Part shown: one piece after another, positions 14,316-21,092 of the stretch | Layout: the number at the start of each line of letters is the position of its first letter | Numbering within the stretch: position 1 is the stretch's first letter | Assembly: GCA_903842845.1 (NCBI GenBank) | Contig: CAIMNN010000282.1 | Location: forward strand, 1-21,092 | Length of the DNA stretch: 21,092 nt | DNA from: an uncultured Acidobacteriaceae bacterium | GTDB lineage: Bacteria; Acidobacteriota; Terriglobia; Terriglobales; Acidobacteriaceae | Direction: 5' to 3' | Notes under the pieces: generated by a model | The model's database searches: none | Told to the model about the DNA's origin: nothing | What the model saw: only the letters and a program-made list of their open reading frames with translations | Translations under genes and position numbers: made by a program

Positions 14316-14350
14316 TAAAAACGCCGGCGGATATTTCTCCACCGGCGTTT
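14316..14350 (-). terminator. Rho-independent terminator of the TonB-dependent receptor gene
   Basis: On the minus strand AAACGCCGGTGG (14350-14339) pairs with CCGCCGGCGTTT (14330-14319) around an eight-base loop, with one G-T wobble. The stem runs into TTTTT. It begins 19 bases after the receptor stop codon and separates it from the peptidase transcript. Confidence 0.88.
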
Positions 14351-14368
14351 CCCCTCTGTTGACTGCGA

Positions 14369-17300
14369 TTAGTAATCGATGCGCAAGCCAAACTGCATGC
14401 GGCGGAAACCTTCCGACGCAAGCGTGTATCCATACGTACCCAGCGTTCCGCTCGAAATTCCGGTGTTCAGCGAAGCCGGGCTCACGTCGAAGCGCTGCGT
14501 GTTGGTGATGTTGTAAACTTCCGCGCTGAACTTGACCTTCACCCAGTCGTGGACGTTCCACGTCTTCGTCAACGAACTGTCGATGTCAAAGTAACCATCG
14601 CCGCGGAAAGAGTTGCGTTGGCCTTCTTCGCCCGGATACGGGTTGCGGAAAGGTGTGCCGGCTGAAAGACCATTGTTGATGTTGACCGCCGTCGCCTGAT
14701 CAAAGATCATCGGAAGCCCCGAGTCGCTCTTCACCTTCTTGAACTTCACAGGCGCGGTCTGCACGCAGAAACCTTCAAGCTGCCAGTCGGTCGCCCAACC
14801 CGGCTGGAAGAACGAGTAAGGCAAGCCGCTCGTCCAGCGCTGAATTCCCGACCACTGCCATCCGCCGATAAAACCATCCAGCAGCGCGTTGGAGTTCGAG
14901 AGCACCGCTTTGCCGCGACCCACTGGCAACTGGTAAACCCAGTCGAAGGTCACAAGATGACGCGTGTCGAAATCCGATACCGCTTTGTTCAACTTCGGCT
15001 TCCACGTGTTCTGGATAGCCGAGCTGGTAAAGCCATTGTCGCTCGAACCATATTCGTTCGCGCGCTCCGTGCCTGAGTTCATGTCTATCGACTTCGAGTA
15101 CGTCCAGCTGAAGTCAAACGTAAACCCATGCGTCGTCGGATGGCGCAGTATCAGGTTCAGCGCGTTGTAGCTGCTGGTGCCTATCGTCGCCCACGCATAC
15201 AGCGACGAGAACTGGTTCTGCCAGAACTTCGACGGCGGCGCGCCGGAGCCCGAGTTTGGGCTGCCAGGATAGTAGCCTGAGAAATCCAGGTCATGCAGCG
15301 CAAAGGTCTCGCCGGAACCGTTACGTGTCGGCGCCCACTCGTTCGTGTAGATTGCCTGCGTCGCCGATTCACCCAGTCCGTCGTACCCCTTCATGTACGG
15401 GAACACATTCTCAAAATACTGAATGGTCGGAACCGTCGCGCTCGGATCCGCGTTGTTCGTATCCACAAGCTTTGATAGTTGGGCGGCCGCGGTGAAATAA
15501 TCCCCGCCGCCCCCCGGGTCAACAAAGTTCACCGGCTCGGCAATATCCAACTGCTGCAACAAGTGACGGCCAAGTCTTCCAACATAATCGGCCTCAACCG
15601 TGAACCCATGCGGCAGCTCACGCTGGAACGACATGTTGAATGACTCCGAGTACGGCGTCTTCACATGGTTGTCAATGCCCCACGCGATCGCGAATCCCGC
15701 TGTCGGGTCCGATGGAGGCGCATACGGGAATGTCTGGTCGGTGCCGCCAGCCGGAAGCGCATAAGCCGGCAGATCATGCGCACCGGTGAATCGCGGCGAC
15801 GCTTCAAAGCCCAGGCCGCCGGCCGCATTGCTGATCTGCGAGCTCAAACCGAACGAACCTTCCTGGTCGAACGAGTTCACCAGCGCCTCGCCAAAGTGGT
15901 CAAAATACATGCCGGCTCCGGCACGGATCGTGGTCTTCGAATTCGGCGCGTACACCACGCCGAAGCGCGGCGCAAAGTTCGCCTTCTGCTTGGGGAAGAA
16001 CCCCGGCGCGTGATTCGCTTTGCCCGATGGCGCAAACGAAAGCAAGTCCTCGAATATCTGTCCCTGCTGCGCCTCCGACTCGCGCTTCTTGTACCACGCG
16101 TCCGTATCGACAGTCGGCGATACCTGCTGCCCCTTCGTCTCATATGGCGTCTGCAAAAGCGTGTGCCGCAAGCCGAAAGTAAACGTCAGGTTCGGACGAA
16201 TGCGCCACGAGTCCTGCACAAAATACTCAAACTCGTTGGAGCGGAAGCTGCGCTTCACAAATGCGCCATCTGGAAGAGCTGTCGCCGATGTCGGGCTGCT
16301 CACCGAGTAGTTGTAAACATTGGAGAGCTCGGACACCGTACCCACCATCGTGCCGTAGGCGATCTCATACGAATCAAAGAATCCTGAACCCACGGGGTGC
16401 AGGGTGCTGATCGTGCTCGGGTCGGGCAGATCGGCATTGTTCGGCCAGTACGGATTCGTGCTGCCACCGTTGAAGCTGTTCGAGTCAGTCCCGTGCTCGT
16501 TCGTTATCTGACGCCAGTTGCCGCCCACCGAGAACGTGTGCGATTTGCGCGTCCAGTTCATCGTGTCGATGATATTGTGCACCGGCACGTGCTCTATCGT
16601 GTTGCGCGACTGGGACGTAGGCTGCGTGTAGAAACGGATGGTGACGTAATCACCCTTGCCGATTCCGCCAACCTGGTAACCCTGCCGCGTGAAACCGTAA
16701 CGAATGTCGTTGACGATGTTCGCCGTCGGTGTCCAGGTATAGCCAACCGCAAAGCCCTTGGTGTTGTCGTCCGTAAAGCTCGATGCCGGCTGGCCGGGAA
16801 GATGCTCCGAGCCCGATTCCGTATCCTTCTGTAAATTGCCGCGCACAAATATCTTGTTCTGTGCATTCAGGTTGTAGTCCAACTTGAAAATGCTGGTATT
16901 GTGCGTGAACGGCGCAGGTGAAGCAAACACAAACGAGCCGGAGTTCAATCCATCGCCCGATGCGAAGCTCGTCGCTGTCGGCATCGTCGAAAGGTAGTTC
17001 ATGATGTTGGGATCCTGCCCCGGACCCCACGGGCACACCGTTGCGCCGTTGAAATAGTTCGATGAATCCGCGCAGCCCGCATCCAGCGTTTGCAGGTTGG
17101 CCTGCGTTATATTGTCCACGTTGCCGTCGGTATCAACATATTGAAGGTTGCCCGCCATAAACGATGTGGTCGGCACCGTCGCCTGCACCACCTTGCTCGT
17201 GGCTACGCGGAAACCCTCGTAGTTGAAAAAGAAGAACAGCTTGTCCTTCTTGATTGGCCCGCCCACGCTGCCGCCAAACACGTTCTGAATATATTTCTGC

Positions 17301-18145
17301 GGAGTGTTCGGCAATCCGCTCTCCGCCTGTGAGTTCTTCAGGAAGAAGTCATTCGCTACAGTGTTCGTCGGCCGGTAGTACTCGTACAACGCGCCATGGA
17401 ATGCATTGGTGCCCGACTTCGTCACCAAACTCACCTGCGCGCCTGAACTGCGCCCCGCCTCCGCCGTGCCGTTTGATGTCGTCACACGGAACTCTTCCGT
17501 CGAATCCATCGTCGAACGCAACACACCTGCAAACGCCGTCCCGTTCAACTGGTCGTTGTCGTCAAGGCCATCCAGCGTTACGTTCTCCTGGTCAGAGCGT
17601 CCGCCGGCCACCGCACCTTGGCGGCTGTCCGCGTCGCCGGTTTTTTCACCTATATATAGAACGCCCGGCTGAAGGCTCAGCAGGCTCGCCGGGTCTCGGC
17701 CTTCCATGGGGAGGTTTTGAATCGTCTCATTGTTGAATGAGTTGCCCAGCGAAGCATCGGTAAAGTTCAGCGTCTGCGCACTCGCGCTCACGTCCACCGT
17801 CACCGACTCAGCCTGTATGCCCAGCGTAAAGTCAATCGTCGCAGGCTGGTTCACCAGCAGCTCCGCGCTGCGCTTCTGCTCGGCAAATCCGTTCGAGTCC
17901 ACCGTTATCAGATACGCCGCAGGCGTCAGCACCGGGAAAATATACGACCCCGAACTGTTCGTAACCGCGTGGTAGGTGCTGCCGGTGGCATTATCCTTCA
18001 GCGTGATGCTCGCTCCCGGTATCAAAGAACCCTTCGGGTCCTTCACCACGCCGCGCAGCGATGTCGTCGCGGTCTGCGCAAACAGCAGGCTCGTAGCGCT
18101 TACGAACAAGACAAAAAGAAATAGCAATTGAAATCTGCGTTTCAC
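14369..18145 (-). CDS. Oar-like TonB-dependent outer-membrane receptor with N-terminal carboxypeptidase-regulatory-like domain
   Basis: 1258 residues from GTG at 18145, which follows GGGAGG by about five bases. An ATG eight codons earlier lacks that spacing and would disrupt the signal peptide. The signal peptide (about 1-24, ending LLFAQ) precedes a beta-sandwich domain at about 30-108 (LRGVVKDPKGSLIPGASITL, GSYIFPVLTPAAYLITV). A plug domain at about 115-260 contains GGRSDQENVTLDGLDDND and VTKSGTNAFHG. The rest is a beta-barrel of about 1000 residues ending RMQFGLRIDY, with a C-terminal aromatic as usual for barrel insertion. Such receptors are numerous in Acidobacteriota and are thought to import oligosaccharides or other large nutrients using TonB energy. 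No SusD partner or TonB gene is nearby, so the ligand is unknown. Confidence 0.94.
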   Translation of the reverse strand: MKRRFQLLFLFVLFVSATSLLFAQTATTSLRGVVKDPKGSLIPGASITLKDNATGSTYHAVTNSSGSYIFPVLTPAAYLITVDSNGFAEQKRSAELLVNQPATIDFTLGIQAESVTVDVSASAQTLNFTDASLGNSFNNETIQNLPMEGRDPASLLSLQPGVLYIGEKTGDADSRQGAVAGGRSDQENVTLDGLDDNDQLNGTAFAGVLRSTMDSTEEFRVTTSNGTAEAGRSSGAQVSLVTKSGTNAFHGALYEYYRPTNTVANDFFLKNSQAESGLPNTPQKYIQNVFGGSVGGPIKKDKLFFFFNYEGFRVATSKVVQATVPTTSFMAGNLQYVDTDGNVDNITQANLQTLDAGCADSSNYFNGATVCPWGPGQDPNIMNYLSTMPTATSFASGDGLNSGSFVFASPAPFTHNTSIFKLDYNLNAQNKIFVRGNLQKDTESGSEHLPGQPASSFTDDNTKGFAVGYTWTPTANIVNDIRYGFTRQGYQVGGIGKGDYVTIRFYTQPTSQSRNTIEHVPVHNIIDTMNWTRKSHTFSVGGNWRQITNEHGTDSNSFNGGSTNPYWPNNADLPDPSTISTLHPVGSGFFDSYEIAYGTMVGTVSELSNVYNYSVSSPTSATALPDGAFVKRSFRSNEFEYFVQDSWRIRPNLTFTFGLRHTLLQTPYETKGQQVSPTVDTDAWYKKRESEAQQGQIFEDLLSFAPSGKANHAPGFFPKQKANFAPRFGVVYAPNSKTTIRAGAGMYFDHFGEALVNSFDQEGSFGLSSQISNAAGGLGFEASPRFTGAHDLPAYALPAGGTDQTFPYAPPSDPTAGFAIAWGIDNHVKTPYSESFNMSFQRELPHGFTVEADYVGRLGRHLLQQLDIAEPVNFVDPGGGGDYFTAAAQLSKLVDTNNADPSATVPTIQYFENVFPYMKGYDGLGESATQAIYTNEWAPTRNGSGETFALHDLDFSGYYPGSPNSGSGAPPSKFWQNQFSSLYAWATIGTSSYNALNLILRHPTTHGFTFDFSWTYSKSIDMNSGTERANEYGSSDNGFTSSAIQNTWKPKLNKAVSDFDTRHLVTFDWVYQLPVGRGKAVLSNSNALLDGFIGGWQWSGIQRWTSGLPYSFFQPGWATDWQLEGFCVQTAPVKFKKVKSDSGLPMIFDQATAVNINNGLSAGTPFRNPYPGEEGQRNSFRGDGYFDIDSSLTKTWNVHDWVKVKFSAEVYNITNTQRFDVSPASLNTGISSGTLGTYGYTLASEGFRRMQFGLRIDY

Positions 18146-18534
18146 TTTTTCCTCCCAAAAGAAAGTCAATAAGACTTGGTGTTCTCATTCACTTTGATCA
18201 ATCCATCCCGATTGAATATAAGGATGCTTCAGCAGCGAACCCGCAACTCATTCGTGAGTAAATTGGCCGGTTAAGCACCTCTGCATTTTTTTTGCTTTTC
18301 AGGAGGCCCGGAGTGCTGTCCTCCATCGTAAGCAGGGTGCAATTCTTCGCCCTTTGATTTCAGGGCGTTTTCGATGGATTGAATAGAACATATACAGGGT
18401 CACATTAAAAATCAATCGAAATTTAATTCCGTATTCACGGCCACTTATTTATATATTGACTTACGCAAATCGAACCCAAAATAACCCTATTAAAATCAAC
18501 AACCGATACTTCTCTCCAATTGACGAAATTCAAC
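18146..18534. other. AT-richer intergenic region between the divergent receptor and dehydrogenase genes
   Basis: About 390 bases upstream of the receptor, lying between its start and the dehydrogenase promoter. There is no convincing gene; the only short frame I checked is 16 codons at 18223. It holds at least two hairpins: GGAGG (18302-18306) with CCTCC (18320-18324), and CGCCCT with AGGGCG (18348-18367). AT-rich runs lie at 18400-18460, including TTATTTATATATTGAC. It should carry the receptor promoter and 5' leader. A weak minus-strand candidate is TTGCGG with TTATAT 19 bases later, near 18250-18220. I do not recognise a known riboswitch. Confidence 0.6.
18348..18371 (+). terminator. Hairpin with short T-run, possible terminator or attenuator
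   Basis: CGCCCT (18348-18353) pairs perfectly with AGGGCG (18362-18367) around an eight-base loop, and TTTT follows on the plus strand. No plus-strand gene lies upstream, so its purpose is unclear. On the minus strand the same hairpin would sit in the receptor leader. Confidence 0.4.
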
Positions 18535-18563
18535 TTCACCAGCCGCAGAATCTCGCGTATAGT
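18535..18563 (+). promoter_or_regulatory. Probable sigma-70-type promoter of the aldehyde dehydrogenase gene
   Basis: TTCACC (18535-18540) and TATAGT (18558-18563) are 17 bases apart, matching four and five of six consensus positions. Transcription would begin near 18570, giving a leader of about 24 bases with GAGAGG before the ATG at 18594. This also argues against the in-frame ATGs at 18564 and 18456. Confidence 0.5.
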
Positions 18564-18593
18564 ATGGAACTGGAGAGGAAACTTACGATAATT

Positions 18594-19961
18594 ATGGCGA
18601 TTGCGAGCATCAACCCCGCCACTGGCGAAACCCTCAAGACCTTCGACGCCCTGACCCCTGCACAGATCGCGGCCTCCATCGACCTCGCCGCAGCCACCTA
18701 CAAAATCTTCCGCAAAACCTCATTCGCCTACCGCGCCGAGCGCATGCTCAAGGCCGCCGACATCCTCGAGCAGCGCAAAGAAACTTACGGACGCATCCTC
18801 ACCCTAGAGATGGGCAAGACCATCCAGTCCGCCATCGACGAGGTCGCCAAGTGCGCCTCGGCCTGCCGCTACTACGCCGCCAACGCCGAAAAATTCCTCG
18901 CCGAGGAGCACGTCGAAACCGGCGCCAAGCGCAGCTCCATCCTCTATCAATCCCTCGGCCCCATTCTCGCCGTCATGCCCTGGAACTTCCCTTTCTGGCA
19001 GGTCTTCCGTTTCGTCGCGCCCGCGCTCATGACCGGCAACGTCGGCCTGCTCAAGCACGCCTCCAACGTCCCCCAGTCCGCGCTCGCCATTGAAGAAATT
19101 CTCCTCGACGCCGGCTTCGAAAAAGGCGTCTTCCAAACCCTACTCATCAGCGCCTCTCAGGTTGACTCGCTCATCGCCGACCCGCGCATCGTCGCCGCCA
19201 CACTCACCGGCAGCGAGGGCGCAGGCATTCAGGTCGGCATCTCCGCCGCCAAGCGCATCAAAAAAGTCGTCCTCGAACTCGGCGGCAGCGACCCCTTCAT
19301 CGTCATGCCCTCAGCCGACCTCGACACCGCAGTCGCAACCGCAGTCAAAGCCCGTTGCATCAACAACGGACAATCCTGCATCGCCGCCAAGCGCTTCATC
19401 GTCCACGAATCCATCGCCGACAAATTCACAACCGAGTTCGTCCGCCGCATGGCCGCTCTCAAGATCGGTAACCCCCTCGACCCCGCTACCGACATCGGCC
19501 CCCTCGCCAACTCCGACGCCGTCAAGGAGATCGAACGCGACATCAACGCAACCGTCGCCGCCGGAGCCAAACTCCTACTCGGCGGCAAAGCAATCGACGG
19601 CCCGGGCTCCTTCTTCCCGCCCACCGTCCTCACCAACGTCCCCAAAGGCTCGCCCGCTTACAGCGAAGAATTCTTCGGCCCCGTCGCCTCCATCTTCCGC
19701 GTCAAAAACGCCGAAGAGGCACTCCAAATCGCCAACGACACCCGCTTCGGCCTCGGCTCAAGCGTCTGGACCAACGACCCCGCCGAGCAGAACTTCTTCA
19801 TCGAATGCCTCGAAGCCGGCATGGTCTACGTCAACAAAATGGTCATCTCCGACCCGCGTCTACCCTTCGGCGGCGTCAAGCAATCCGGCGTTGGCCGCGA
19901 GATGGCGCAGTTCGGCATCCGCGAGTTCACAAACATCAAAACCGTCTGGGTTGAAAAGTAA
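18594..19961 (+). CDS. NAD(P)-dependent aldehyde dehydrogenase, succinate-semialdehyde dehydrogenase type
   Basis: 455 residues, close to the length of Sad/YneI-type succinate-semialdehyde dehydrogenases. It begins MAIASINPATGE, the usual start for that group, so longer in-frame starts were set aside. Catalytic residues are in place: N131 in PWNFPFW, K154 in LLKHASNVP, E228 in LELGGSDPF and nucleophile C262 in NNGQSCIAAKR. TGSEGAG (205-211) forms the cofactor-binding turn, and EEFFGPV and PFGGVKQSG are the usual C-terminal motifs. LLKHA rather than LKPSE points to the NAD-preferring Sad-like branch, which oxidises succinate semialdehyde to succinate in GABA breakdown. Substrate assignment rests on resemblance only. 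It stands alone, with a promoter in front and a hairpin terminator after it. Confidence 0.9.
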   Translation: MAIASINPATGETLKTFDALTPAQIAASIDLAAATYKIFRKTSFAYRAERMLKAADILEQRKETYGRILTLEMGKTIQSAIDEVAKCASACRYYAANAEKFLAEEHVETGAKRSSILYQSLGPILAVMPWNFPFWQVFRFVAPALMTGNVGLLKHASNVPQSALAIEEILLDAGFEKGVFQTLLISASQVDSLIADPRIVAATLTGSEGAGIQVGISAAKRIKKVVLELGGSDPFIVMPSADLDTAVATAVKARCINNGQSCIAAKRFIVHESIADKFTTEFVRRMAALKIGNPLDPATDIGPLANSDAVKEIERDINATVAAGAKLLLGGKAIDGPGSFFPPTVLTNVPKGSPAYSEEFFGPVASIFRVKNAEEALQIANDTRFGLGSSVWTNDPAEQNFFIECLEAGMVYVNKMVISDPRLPFGGVKQSGVGREMAQFGIREFTNIKTVWVEK

Positions 19962-19973
19962 TTTCTTACACTT

Positions 19974-19995
19974 GGGCGGTGTGTAAACGCCGCCC
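19974..19995 (+). terminator. Terminator-like hairpin after the dehydrogenase gene
   Basis: GGGCGGTGT (19974-19982) pairs with ACGCCGCCC (19987-19995) with one G-T wobble around a GTAA loop, which is a GNRA tetraloop in RNA. It lies 12 bases after the stop codon. The following CATATTTCC gives only a weak T-run. Confidence 0.75.
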
Positions 19996-20128
19996 CATAT
20001 TTCCCGTCCAATTAGATAGATCAGTTCATCCGCAATTCATCATTCTTTGTAACAATTCATACGCCGCCAAGGTATGCCTTCGCGCCGTACAATGAACTCG
20101 CCATTCTAATCAACCACAGGAGCAATCC

Positions 20129-21092
20129 ATGTCTCAGCGTTTCACTCTCGGCCGCACTCTGCTGGCCATTGCCCTCTGCCTCGGCCTTTCGCAAGCCATC
20201 ACCGCAATCGCTCAATCGCCCTATCACATCATTGACCGCTGGAAGATCGGCGGCGAAGGCGGCTGGGATGCGTTGACAGTTGACTCCGCAGCTCACAGGC
20301 TCTACGTCACGCACAACACCCGCGTTGAAGTTATCGACACCACCACCGGCAAGCCCCTCGGCGCAGTCACCGGTCTCAAGGGCAGCGCGCATGGCGTCGC
20401 ACTCGATCCCGACACAAAGCTCGGCTACATCTCTGACGGCAAGGGAAACGCCACCGTCGTCTTCAATCGCGATGACTTTTCAACCGTCGCCACCATCCCT
20501 GTCGACAATGACCCCGACGCCATCATCTATGAGCCCCTCACCAAGACCATCTGGTGCTTCAACGCCCATGCCAACGACGTCAACATCATCGACCCCACTA
20601 CCCGCAAGATTATCTCCACCATCAAGTTCCCCGGCAACCCTGAGTTTGCCGTCACTGACCAAAAGGGAATTGTCTACGTCAACATCGAAGACAAAGCCGA
20701 AGTCCTCAAACTCGACGCCGCCACCAAAAAGATCGCCGCCACCTGGTCGCTCCCCGGCTGCGATGGCCCCACCGGCATCGCCCTCGATGTGGATGGCTCG
20801 CGCGTCTTCTCCGCATGCCAGGGCAAGGTCATGTCCGTCGTAGACGTCAAGACCGGCGCTCAGCTCGCAAAGCCCGCCATCTGCGAAGGCCCCGACGGCG
20901 CTGCATTCGACCCCACGCACAAACTCGCCTTTGCTACCTGCGGCGATGGCAACCTCGCAGTCGTCGACGCCAACACCAAGGATTACAAGACCACAGAGAT
21001 GCTCACCACCCAGAAGCGCGCACGCAACGTCGCCTATGACCCGGCCACTGACCGCGTCTACACCGTCACCGCGGAGTTCGGCCCCGCACCCG
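20129..21092 (+). CDS. Secreted YVTN-type beta-propeller protein (partial, runs off the right edge)
   Basis: At least 321 codons are open to the window end. The ATG at 20129 has AGGAG six bases upstream. A signal peptide (MSQRFTLGRTLLAIALCLGL, then a likely cut after AIA before QSPYH) indicates export. The mature part is a chain of beta-propeller blades with repeated phrases such as RLYVTHNTRVEVIDTTTGK, LGYISDGKGNATVV, VNIIDPTTRKIISTIKF and KVMSVVDVKTGAQL. These match the YncE/YVTN repeat family, about 45 residues per blade, so roughly seven blades are present. Such propellers bind proteins, DNA or cell-surface partners, and no catalytic residues can be assigned. It may be nearly complete, as family members are usually about 330-350 residues. 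Its role here is unknown. Confidence 0.9.
   Translation, partial: MSQRFTLGRTLLAIALCLGLSQAITAIAQSPYHIIDRWKIGGEGGWDALTVDSAAHRLYVTHNTRVEVIDTTTGKPLGAVTGLKGSAHGVALDPDTKLGYISDGKGNATVVFNRDDFSTVATIPVDNDPDAIIYEPLTKTIWCFNAHANDVNIIDPTTRKIISTIKFPGNPEFAVTDQKGIVYVNIEDKAEVLKLDAATKKIAATWSLPGCDGPTGIALDVDGSRVFSACQGKVMSVVDVKTGAQLAKPAICEGPDGAAFDPTHKLAFATCGDGNLAVVDANTKDYKTTEMLTTQKRARNVAYDPATDRVYTVTAEFGPAP

Noticed and set aside
13307..14362. 351-codon plus-strand open frame opposite the S9 peptidase
   Set aside because: Arginine-rich, low-complexity translation without motifs, antisense to a gene with an intact catalytic triad and repeats. It is a shadow of GC-rich codon use.
15665..16387. 240-codon plus-strand open frame inside the receptor gene
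   Set aside because: Antisense to the clear receptor barrel, Arg-rich, with no recognisable domain.
18223..18273. 16-codon frame in the receptor/dehydrogenase intergenic region
   Set aside because: No ribosome site and no similarity to any leader peptide. Too short to support.
19090..19986. 298-codon plus-strand frame overlapping the aldehyde dehydrogenase
   Set aside because: Ser/Pro/Thr-rich frame-shifted reading of the dehydrogenase, whose own frame has all catalytic residues.

Overview
The window looks like chromosomal DNA of an acidobacterium of the Terriglobia type (Granulicella, Terriglobus, Edaphobacter and relatives). This is inferred from the GC-rich codon choice, a very large Oar-like TonB-dependent receptor with an N-terminal carboxypeptidase-regulatory-like domain, secreted S9 and S51 peptidases, and a secreted YVTN-type beta-propeller. 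I see no tRNA, rRNA, CRISPR array, transposase or phage gene, and no gene that needs a frameshift to read. Two genes run off the window edges, a response regulator on the left and the propeller gene on the right.

Left block, 1-7955, minus strand: one tightly packed operon. In transcription order it encodes a short trans-prenyltransferase (polyprenyl synthetase), an FtsX/MacB-like ABC permease, a LolD/MacB-like ATPase, a 12-helix protein resembling the catalytic subunit of heme-copper oxidases and NO reductases, a small four-helix membrane protein, an unusual fusion of an MFS-like 12-helix domain to a CcoO-like diheme cytochrome c, an intramembrane-type NtrB-like histidine kinase, and an NtrC-like response regulator. 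Six of the seven gene junctions overlap by 4 to 11 bases, and the seventh gap is 26 bases. The oxidase-like subunit keeps only some of the canonical heme and copper ligands. This operon is the most unusual item in the window and may be an undescribed membrane redox or sensing system.

Middle block, 7956-12121: a 325-base divergent regulatory region with two perfect palindromes separates the operon from a secreted YceI-family protein. YceI proteins bind polyisoprenoids, which fits a divergent prenyl synthase. Next come an OmpR-type response regulator, possibly translated from a leaderless mRNA, its overlapping HAMP histidine kinase, and a secreted cyanophycinase-like S51 peptidase. A long hairpin closes this block against the convergent S9 peptidase.

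Right block, 12122-21092: a secreted S9 prolyl-oligopeptidase-family enzyme with its own promoter, and upstream of it the 1258-residue TonB-dependent receptor, which ends in a strong intrinsic terminator. A roughly 450-base AT-richer non-coding stretch follows. Then come a succinate-semialdehyde-type aldehyde dehydrogenase on the plus strand, a GNRA-loop terminator hairpin, and the start of the secreted beta-propeller gene. The receptor and secreted peptidases suggest nutrient scavenging. No clear functional link to the left operon is visible beyond the YceI neighbour.
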